Notes under the pieces: generated by a model | The model's database searches: none | Seen by the model: only the letters and a program-made list of their open reading frames with translations | What the model was told of the DNA's origin: nothing | Program-made: the position numbers and the translations under genes | Origin: Amoebophrya sp. A120 | Lineage: Eukaryota > Sar > Dinophyceae > Syndiniales > Amoebophryaceae | Reading direction: 5' to 3' | Length of the DNA stretch: 64,000 nt | Assembly (NCBI GenBank): GCA_905178155.1 | Contig: CAJINV010000013.1 | Coordinates: 2,174,281-2,238,280, forward strand | Shown: positions 48,601 through 58,100 of the stretch, piece by piece | Layout of the letters: each line of letters opens with the position of its first letter | Numbering within the stretch: the stretch's first letter is position 1

Positions 48601-50922
48601 AGGAGCGCGAAGGCTGATAGGGTTTTTCAAATGACATGTTTCGACATCTCATGGCCGAGCTCACATGAGAAATATTTGTTTCCCTCGACGGGTAGATCAT
48701 GGATAGTAAATAAGTCTGACACGACAACAGATATTCACTTCGAATACCGTAAATCGCGATCGTGTTTGTCAAGAAGACGTAGCCACCCCAGGTTGAGAGC
48801 GATATGGAAGGGGACAAACATGTTCATTTCAGGGGATTGCGACGCATTCGACCCGCATCAATAAGGATGGAATTTTATCTGATCGCACACAAGCAGCATT
48901 CAGAAGGCAAGTAAGTACTTACTTCTTCTGTGTGGAGCCCTCGCAATAGCAATGGAGAACTTCGTTGAAATCTATCTCACATCAGATGAACCGTTTTTGA
49001 AATAAGCAAACGTTTATTTTTCCCATTCCATAGCCATGTACAGGTAGCTAAACGAGGCCAGCACCGCATGAAACATCGTTCCCTCCTTGACCGCCCGAAT
49101 GAAATTGTAGAAGGCAAAAATGTATCCCGTGGAAAAGTATCGGCGTCGCACGACTTGCAATTCAGCATGACAGACCTGCTTTGAATATGTCAGCTCAATC
49201 AATACAGATAGATACGCATGTTGACTGCATTCGTTTGTATTTCGATTTCCTGTTGGGCAATAGATTTTGCATGCGACCTGTGCTAAAACGATACTTTTGC
49301 ACTCCTTAACACCAGCGCGAAAATGGCCACGCACTCGTTGTCGTACGATCCCGCCACCGAGCGCGACAAGTAGGAGGGGCAGATCGCCATGAAGAATGCC
49401 GCCACGAGCCCCGCTTCCGGCTTACTCGTAATCTCCTTCGTCAGACAGTACGCGGAGAGGGAGGTGAACGCCGCGAACGTCGGACCCATAAACACGCAGA
49501 GGTTTCGCACGTTCACCACCAGGCTATGCATGGCAAATATGCCTGGGTCTGGAAGCATGCAACTGAACTTGTGACGCTGTCTGTGGATTCTGTAAAAATA
49601 TGTATTGAATGCGCAGCAAGAACATCAGTCCAGGCTTTGCTACTACCGAAGGGGGCGTCTCTGATGCAGCAGAGGCATGAAGAAGCTCTCAAAAACTCTG
49701 TGATCATACGGCCTGGTACATCACAGGCATCATGGCTCATGCAAGATGCGCATCACAAACGGCGCACTTCTTTTCCAGACCCAGACGTATTTGCATTTGA
49801 TACAGGCCGATGGAGTGCAATACGCCCTTCAACACTGCAGTGGTGGTCATCAGACCCGGAATATCAAATGCAAAAATGTCTGGGTCTGGAAGGTCACAAC
49901 TTGTGATGCTGTCTGTGGATTCTAAAAAAAAACTGTATTGCATGACCAGCAAGAGGGGTCGGGTTTGTCCTACGTGGAGAGGGCATTTGTCATGTGGTAG
50001 ATGTATCACAAAGCCCTCTAAAAATCTGTGATGCTATGGCATGCAGCAGAGACATCATGGCTCATGGAAAATATGCATGACAAATCTAGAAATCTTCCAG
50101 ACCCAGACATTTTTACACTTGATAGGGAAAGAGCGTGTGGCCGATGACGCGCCCGAGCGGGTACCAAGACTGGTCGTCGAACCAGTTCCAAAACTCCAAA
50201 AAACCGTGCTCGGAGAGGTAGTTTGTCGTGCGGTAGTTGAAGTAGGGGTCAAACTCGTGGATTACGGACTCGAACCGGATCACGGCGAACAGGCGGATGC
50301 AAAATATCAACTGCAAATTATATCTCTCAGTCTGGAGGATTGCAAGATTTGTCATATGCTTGTTTCGTGAGATTCTTTTATTAAGTCGGGCATGCATGCT
50401 GCCGAAGCGCTCCGCGCGCTTGCCATATGCAAGAGCGGTGTATTCTATTTGTAGTCCTGCGCAAGAACCAACTCAGTTTAACTAGTCATGCTTCTTCTAA
50501 CCTGTGTACTGACATCTCCGTACTATCATTCCCCAACCTGCCTCTCCAGTCTATTCTCCAGACCGAGACATGCCTGCCCTTTTGATACAAAACGCAAGGA
50601 GGCAAATGACCCCGAGAATTACCACGCGGAGCACCGGCGCCCAGGTTTTCCCCGTGAAGAAACTGGTTTGCGCCAGCCGGGACTGGAACAACGGCTGCAG
50701 TGTTTTTTCCTCGACTTGCACAAAAACCTGGGTAAGCACGTCCAGTTCCGCGGGCTTGCGGCTGTCGGCGGAGAAGTTATCATTGCTGCTGCCCCTCTTG
50801 CTGGAGGTGGGTCCTATCATTTTTTCTTCTGACGACGATCCGGCCTCATTTTTGGAACTCGACTGCCCCTCAGACTTCGCATTGTTCCCGCCTCGGCCTG
50901 CTCCGCCGCGTTTAGGCGGCAT
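45669..50922 (-). CDS. STT3: Oligosaccharyltransferase catalytic subunit STT3
   Basis: Thirteen exons join to 839 residues in one frame: 50922-50588, 50304-50125, 49861-49803, 49524-49309, 49122-49033, 48802-48748, 48613-48152, 47968-47914, 47634-47549, 47379-47278, 47086-46949, 46798-46151, 45802-45669. STT3 transfers the preassembled glycan from dolichol to Asn of N-X-S/T in the ER lumen. Diagnostic motifs: catalytic Asp129 in [35 protein letters not shown] (482-489) and the signature WWDYG (652-656) in [17 protein letters not shown]. Many transmembrane segments (for example [18 protein letters not shown]). A basic Gly/Ser-rich N-terminal extension ([12 protein letters not shown]) and an inserted Ser-rich loop (about 48240-48370) are unlike animal homologues. 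Four introns are GT-AG and eight are introners. One exon contributes exactly 54 bases. Confidence 0.96.
45803..46150. mobile_element. Introner, family I (STT3)
   Basis: 348 bp; TATCAAAATGGAAAGTGCAC at left. Target repeats GCAGT and GAAGT (4 of 5). Joins FELTHF to TEVFTSENW. Confidence 0.8.
47635..47913. mobile_element. Introner, family A (STT3)
   Basis: 279 bp; TATGCACTGCAAACATGATG at left, ATTTTTGCATTTGATA at right. Target repeats TCCCG and TCTCG (4 of 5). Joins LLDPTYA to [11 protein letters not shown]. Confidence 0.84.
47969..48151. mobile_element. Introner, minor family (STT3)
   Basis: 183 bp; TATCAAAGTGAAAAAAC against TATCGTGGGGAAAAATT (inverted). Flanking 5-mers match 3 of 5. Joins LTMTGK to PQWSGRSLT. 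Confidence 0.7.
48803..49032. mobile_element. Introner, family J (STT3)
   Basis: 230 bp; TATGGAAGGGGACAAAC against TATGGAATGGGAAAAATAAA (inverted). Target repeats lost, but frame gives [14 protein letters not shown] with the spacing of other STT3 proteins. Confidence 0.72.
49123..49308. mobile_element. Introner, minor family (STT3)
   Basis: 186 bp; ends share GTGGAAAAGTATCG and GTGCAAAAGTATCG. Flanking 5-mers match 2 of 5. Joins VAIFALV to FAFYNFIR, again matching STT3 spacing. Confidence 0.7.
49525..49802. mobile_element. Introner, family A (STT3)
   Basis: 278 bp; perfect CAGGC target repeats. Joins HSIGL to [10 protein letters not shown]. Confidence 0.88.
49862..50124. mobile_element. Introner, family A (STT3)
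   Basis: 263 bp, one of the best-preserved family-A copies. Target repeats CGGAA and GGGAA (4 of 5). Joins GHTLFP to GLMTTT. Confidence 0.87.
50305..50587. mobile_element. Introner, family A, diverged ends (STT3)
   Basis: 283 bp; perfect CAAAA repeats at 50300-50304 and 50588-50592. Joins LLAFCI to [10 protein letters not shown]. Confidence 0.86.
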
Positions 50923-52163
50923 GTTCGACGGGAGTGGACTGGGGTTCGGTTGAAGTAGAGCGTATTTCAAGACGCTGCTTTGGTTCCAGCGAAGATTTCG
51001 AACGATAATCCGAGCGGGATTCTCTACGACGTCGTTCTCTAGTTGCTCCTTACCACCAATTTACGGTATAACGCAATAAGAGAAGCGAAACGGGGGCTGC
51101 TAGGAAAAGAGCTACGCAAATAACCACGAGAACAGTTGAACTAAAACGGAACCGAATGAGTCAATGACACAGACAGGACGTCGAAATAAAAATGCTAGAA
51201 AAGCAAAAAAAAAATACTAACTGCAAAACGGCAAAAGAAAAGATCACAACAAAGAAACTGAAGCAGATCATCATGAAGATCTTTCTTCTGTTCTTCCATG
51301 ACGGATCGCCGAAAGAGCGCGTAAACTTTTTTCTGTGATCTGGCTCAGTCAGCTTTTGGGCTACTTACTCTGGGCGACATGAATGGAACACGACCGAGCT
51401 ATGCTTCTCTACGGACGGACAGGTTATAATACGAAGCAACCGTATTGTTTCCTGCAGTGACCAGCAGTCGTCGTTCTTCACGTTTATTCACATGGCTTCA
51501 TTCTGATTCATTTTGCAAAGTGATAGATACAAGAGGCGCAACGTAGCGTGTTTGTACATGGGGAGATGGGGGGCTCGTGTTTCATTTCTTTATCTGTGTA
51601 TCTTCAACCGGTCGTGGCAGGCCGTGTAGAAGTCCGTTAAATTCTCCAAGATGATGATTGTTCTGTCGGTGGCGTTGTTCTTTCAGGGATGCAAACAGAT
51701 CATGCCTTTTTCCGTGCTATCTTCTCTCCCAAGTTCGAGGTTCGATAGGTACATGATTTCATCCAAGGTGGGGGTGAGTTGGAGTTCTTAGTGTGCCGAA
51801 GGCATATAGTACTTTTCTTCGTGGCAAAAAGACGACCGCTTGTACAACAGATTCTGATTCATTACTCTCCTCGTCGATATTGCAGCAGAACTAAAGGGGG
51901 TACCTCTAGTACGGCTCGATATTATTTCCAGCGTAGCAGGGTAACAATCTTCTTGCAGCAAAATTCTAGACAGGGCTACGCCAAAGGGGACGCGCCGATG
52001 TTCATTAGCTTCAGCAATTCACTCTTGTGCTTTTGGATAAGATTAAGATTGTAAAGATTTGACATTCATCGTATAGTTGTACTTACTATCAATTTTGAAG
52101 TTATTCGTTAGATTTGGTGTTATCGTAAAAGCACTTGGCTCAACATTCGCGTTTATTTCAACC
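50923..52163. other. Intergenic, no feature recognised
   Basis: About 1.2 kb of AT-richer sequence containing the 5' flank of STT3 and the 3' flank of the kinesin gene. Plus-strand frames near 51779-52280 show no motif. Confidence 0.5.
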
Positions 52164-55100
52164 TCATGTTCCCAGCAGCGCCGCCTGCAAGCCCGCTTGG
52201 TCGATGGTTGCGCCCTGCAAATTTTGGTTGTTCATGGACATTTCCTTGCTCATGGTGGCGATCACTTGCTTCAGCCGTGAGAGTTCCTTGCTTTCTTGCT
52301 GCTTCGACACGTTGTTTGTGATCAACTTCGCGCGACTCGCGTAGTTCATGGTGCCCATGGATTCCTCGGCGTTACTGGCCGCCGGGGAGCAGTTGGCGAA
52401 CATCAGCGTCTTCGCGTTCCCCCCGAGCGAGTCCGACATCAGCTCCGTCAGCTTGTGGTTGCGGTACGGAATCTGCGGATATTATTTTTAGTGCTTGGAA
52501 ATGCACTATTTTGGTACATTTTACCACCAGAAGATGGATCTTGGTTCCTATTATCTTCGCATGACAGACGGAGGCTTCAATCATGCTAATCAAGCTACAT
52601 CTTTATCTTTTCCTGTGCTTCGTGACGAAAGTAGAGATGAAAGCAATGACAGTACGTGTTTCGCTTTGCTCGTGAGCGCCTCGATGATATCAAAAGGAAA
52701 AATCCCCCCTCCCCATATTGACAAGGTACGTTTTCGAAAATTTGCGTTGCTGATTTGTGACCACAAATCGTCTCTGTGTTGCATCAAGGCAACTGCACAG
52801 GCTCCGCCGCATTCTACAGGCGGTTTGTCATGCTCATGCTCCTACAGCATAAACGTCTGCCATGCTAAGCGCCTAGGCCAAAACCTGTCTTCTCAGGCTT
52901 GATATGGGCCTGCAGTTCTCGCCAGCAAGACAAGTCGGATTTGTGTACGCAAATCCAGCATCAGAATCGTCGTTGTGATATGTGGAGGGGGGATTTTTCC
53001 TTTTGATAGATGACATCCCCCAAGGCGGTTAGCGATTTGTTGATCGCCATCGCCTCCTTGGCCTGCTCGCCGGTCGCTTCGGACTTTTTCAGCCGTTCGC
53101 TCCCCGCCAGGTCGACGAGCGAGATCTTTCCCAGGGCCGTGGTTTTCTTGGATCTGTTGTAGACTTCCAGCAGAATGGTGGTGATCAAATGTGAACGGGA
53201 CGAGTCGGTGTTCATTTTGGTCGCCGCCGTGTGCCGCTTCTCCATGCCGCGATCGAGCCACATCTGGATATGCACTGCAAACATGTTTGACTCTGGAAAA
53301 GCGGAACTTGTGTTGCCTGTCCCGCACAGCTGATAAAAAATCTGTATTTTCTTTCCGGCAAAGAAAGCGCAACTTTCTTCGCGATGCAAAAACGCAGAAT
53401 GTCACCTCTGTGACGCATGAGACAGCAGCAAATGAACTTGTCATGCTTGGCTGCACTTGAAAGCACCAGAAACATAGGACGTTCGCATCACAAATGTCCA
53501 GGTGGGTGCCTAGACATATTTGCAGTTCATACTGGAGTTCCTCTGCCGATTGCACCTCCATCTCCGAGACGTTCTCGATGTAGATGGTCCCGCGTATGAG
53601 TTGCAAAAGTACAATTGCGCTCGTAGTAATTGCAGACATGCCCGACAAACCGCCTTCCTAAACTTCTAAAACCGCATTTACAAATTCCAGCATCTGTATC
53701 TGTCATACTAAGCTTTTTTGTAAATGGAATTTACACGAGAAGTGCGATACTTTTGCGAGGGATACCGCGCGAGTCCCGCTTGATCTCTAGCTGTCCGGGT
53801 GATTTCTTCTTGCCGTGCAGCAGCAAGTCGGCAAGTTCGTCGCGGTACACCTCCACCATGTACACTTTCACCTGTAGCAGCGATTCGCTGTGCACTACTC
53901 TGAACAACATGAAGGTGATACAGCTGTGCAAATGGTTCTCTATTGATTGTCATCGGACGATTTTTTTCCAAGTGCCAGAACGATACCCAAGCAACTACTA
54001 GCTTTCCTAGACTGCTGGACCACGTAGTTCAACACATTTTATACCTTGATCTCGTAGCGGTTGCTATTTTTCGTTTTGATAGTGAAAATTTCTTTAATCG
54101 TTCGTGGCACTAGCCCCGCCTGTTCGCCCTCGCCGCCGTACATCGTGTGGGTTTTGCCTGCGCCCGTCTATGCATTGCAAACATCGGTCTGGGTCAGGAA
54201 GTTTTTTTTGTAATGCGCGGCCAACAAATCTGTGACTCCCACGTTGACATGTGACGCACGTAGCGTAAGCGCGGTGTGGCTTCTTTGTCACGACGCAATG
54301 CCGCGACTACTTCTCATGCGGAGTAGTAGGCGACATACAGCTACTAAATCAAAATTCGTCTCGCGCGGCCGTGCATTGCCCGCTGCTTCTCATCATCCTT
54401 CCACATGGTACCAGCATGACAACTTTCCAGACGACCCAGACACATTTGCATTTGGTATCGTTTGCCCGTACGCAAAAATGGTGATGTTGTAGCCGTCTAC
54501 CGCGGATTGGATCAGATCCTTGCGATATCGGGAGAAAAAACTGGCCCAGTCTCAACTTGGAATGCGGAAGCCCCTTGGAATGCAGTTTTTCTGATATGCT
54601 AAAATAAAATCGAAGAATAAAGTAGACACCTGTTCCACCACATGCAGGTTTGTTCTCTTGCTAGTTGAATAAGCATCCGAGGTTTATTTGTCTAAGTCCT
54701 CATCCAGCTTCGCGAATTTGTGTTGCTCGGCACTGAGTGGTCCCTTACCTAGTATGGTAATGCAAGGGCTTAAGTGGATGAAGACATTTTTTTTCTCCTC
54801 CTGGGATATGCAATCTCGGAACACCTGCTCCTGTGTGTTGTTGTGGTCAAAGATCCCGTCGAAAGTGTATTCCTTGTTTTCCCGCCTTTCCGCGCGCTTC
54901 AAATTCACGGAGAACTCGTCCAGCTTACTCAGCCACTGCTCTTCGTTGTCGTTTTTCTCTTTGGCGATCAGCGGCCGAACCCGCGCGTACACCCGAATCG
55001 CGCCCTTCAGCTCCTGGATTTGGTTGTGGTACTTCCGTCGGATTTATCACAGTGCACAGCACCTCCCCGCCCTCCCGCGTTTCACTTGTACGCATTTATG

Positions 55101-58100
55101 CAAAAAACGAATAGTGCTCGGTGTTTCACTATTGTGCATGACAAGTGTCGGGGTGATGTTGATCTCTATGTCAAACAGCACTGCACTCCAAGTGTCATTC
55201 ACTTGTCATGCGCAAAGAACTGCAGTGCAATTCGTTGCTTTTGCTTCTATTGCTGTAGGCCGGATGCAAAAATGCGAGTAAACAGGAGGGGGCTCTTGTC
55301 CTCATTGTGCACTCGGATACTATTGCCTGTTCCTCCGCAAACATGTGTTCTAGCTGCACGTTCCGCTGCTCGAGTGGCTTCAGCGCGCGCTCGGCTCGCT
55401 CCGCGCGCTCGGTATACTCCTCCAGCGCGTGCAGGCCCTTCTTTGCGCGATTTAACTCGGACTCCGCGTTTTCCAGCGACGTTTTCAGCTCTTTCACTTC
55501 GGCTTCCAGGATCCGTATCCTCTCCTTCTTGGAATCCAGGTCCGACTGCAGCTGCCTGGTTTCCCGCGCCTTGTCCTCGCGCGCTTTGGATAAATCCGCT
55601 TTGGCTACCGATAACTCCGACTGCTTCTCCGTCAGACTGTTTTTCGTGGAGTGTATGCAAGAGAAAAAATCTGTAGTGTAAGTGTAAATCTGCGAAGACG
55701 CGGAAAATAAATCGACGCCCAAGTAGATTTGTCATGCTCGTCACGCACCGTAGAATCTTGACTTCGAAGAGATACTATCTGTGACTGCGCACTCTCAACA
55801 ACATGAGACAACTTTTCGCTGTCATGCCACGTAAACTTGTACTTCTCGTTCTTACTGTTCCTCCAACAACAATAAACTTACACTACTAGCACACTTTTTT
55901 CCTTCCATAGACTTCAGGTCGTTTTCGATGGTTTGCAGCTTCACGGTCATATCCCACAGAAAAAAGCTGGCAGGGCATATTTGTAATGCAAAAATAAATA
56001 CGAAGAAAAATCTGTCATGGGCGGCCTCATAACATGCTCGTTAGGATACACAATACAAATTTTTTCTATTTGTATTTTGTCTATTTATTTTTGCATTACA
56101 AATATGACCTGCCAGTTTTTTTCTGTGTGATAGGTCAGGGCGGCCACGTCGCCAGAGGACTTCTGCTCCGATTTTTTCACCAGTTGCTCCGTGATTTCTT
56201 CGTTTAGCTTCTTCAGTCGCTCCTTTTCGTCTTCTAGTTTTTTCTTCCACTGATCATCCTTTTCCTGCAGTTGCTGCTCCAGTTTCTTGATTTGCTGCTG
56301 CTGCGCTTTTATTCACTGCAAAGGTAGCGTACTAGCTGAACAAGTCGCAAGATCAATTTTCCCGAAAGGAAAAACGGAATTTGTATTGATGCACAAATTC
56401 ACATAGAGAGCGTGGTTGCTCATATAGTACTGCAATTTCTCAGTCAGTATTGCGATTTACGAGTTCGCCAATAGTGCGTTTGCGGTGCATAGTTTTGTCC
56501 TGTTCGTTCTGCTTATTCTGAAACTCCCGCTCCTGGTCCCGGCGCTGCTGCGACACTTGGGACGCCAGTTCCTTGTTCGCCTTCGCGGTGGTCTCCGCAG
56601 ATTTCAACTCCGCCTGCACTTTTTCCAATTGTCGCTTCAGCTCGCGGTTATCGTTCGAGAGTTTCTGATTCTCTTGCTGCAGCTCGGCGGCGATTGTGGA
56701 AGCCTGATAATCGTTCCTTATCTTACATCAAGGTTTGTTTGTGTGTGTGCATCTGTTGTACTCACACTACATCCGATGCATAAGTCTAAGAAAATGGCGA
56801 GTTAAGATCTTCGAGGCTTCATTCTGATGCACTGTGCGAAACCTCGCAAGAAAAGCAAAAGCTCCAGAGTGTTTGACGCAGAAAAGAAAAAGAACATTTC
56901 TATCCGCAGGAATACCTTCACCGCCGCCTGCTTCTTCTCTTCGTCCTCTTCCCGGGGCGTTTCGGCTTCTTCCAGGATATGCATCGCAAATTTAGGTCTG
57001 GCGTTCTAGAAGAACAAAGCGAATTGAATGTGATTCGGGAGCTGCTTCCCCTGTGATTCCCCTGGACCTGGATCATACAAAAATCTGTGTTGCATGAGGA
57101 GCAGCGGACAGTGCATTTCTCATGCTGGACAGGCAACATCAGCGCGTCCTCTTCTCCTGATGAAAGGAGCCGTGAAGATGCCACTGCAAGACCATCACGG
57201 ACATGCCGGCTGATGCAAGGTCTGAATGGCACCATTAGAGATCCAAAACACCCAGACTATATATTCATTCTTGCAATGCATACATAATAAACGCGTCCGA
57301 CTTGCGCTTGTTCTGGTTTGCCCGGGGTGTTTCCTGATCCTTGGCTTCTTTCATCTCCCGCTCCTTTCTTCTTTTCTTCAGGACCGACGTATCCAGGAGA
57401 ACAGAAGTAACGCACACCCGCATCATATTCAAAAATATTAATATTTGGCATGCGGTTTTCTTGTTGTGTAACCGAAAACCAAAAGGAAACCACTGCTGAC
57501 TGCGCAGCATGAAAAACAACTTGGGCACCACGACGTTGATCTTTGTGAACCTCCTAGTCCGCATTACAATCTCACAACTCTTTGAACGAAAAACAGTATG
57601 ACAAAAGTCATCTTTTTCTGTGGTGCGGATGGGATGTAAGTACTTTTCAGCACGATACGCCTGTCGGGCCGCGGGCTTGAGTTTCGTCACCGAGGTGAAT
57701 TGGTCAAGAAATTCCATAACGGGGTCAAGCTCCGCCACCCCGCTGCTCTTGCTTTTCTTCGCTTGCAGAACGCGGCGCACGGTCTGTATCGGCGTCAGGT
57801 TTCCGGCGTCTTTCACCCACGGGTCTGCGCCAACGGAGCAGAGCAGCTGCAGGGCGTAAAGCGCACCGTCCAGCTCCGCATACGCACCAGCGAGGTGGCA
57901 GGGACTCACGTCCCAACGGTTGCACTTCCGCGCGCATCCTGTGCAAAACCGTGGTCGGTAAAAGGCGCCACACAGCTACACGATGGGGTGAATTGTGCTA
58001 TACAAATCCACAAGCTCAAGTGCAAGTTGTTCTGTGTGTATTGTGAGTAAGTCACGCATGATCAAAAGTTCCTGTCTGCAGTGTCGTTGTGGTTGCTGCC

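Noticed and set aside
54684-54992. Kinesin motor as a short protein ending at 54684
   Set aside because: The apparent stop lies inside an introner; excision continues into [20 protein letters not shown] and the P-loop.
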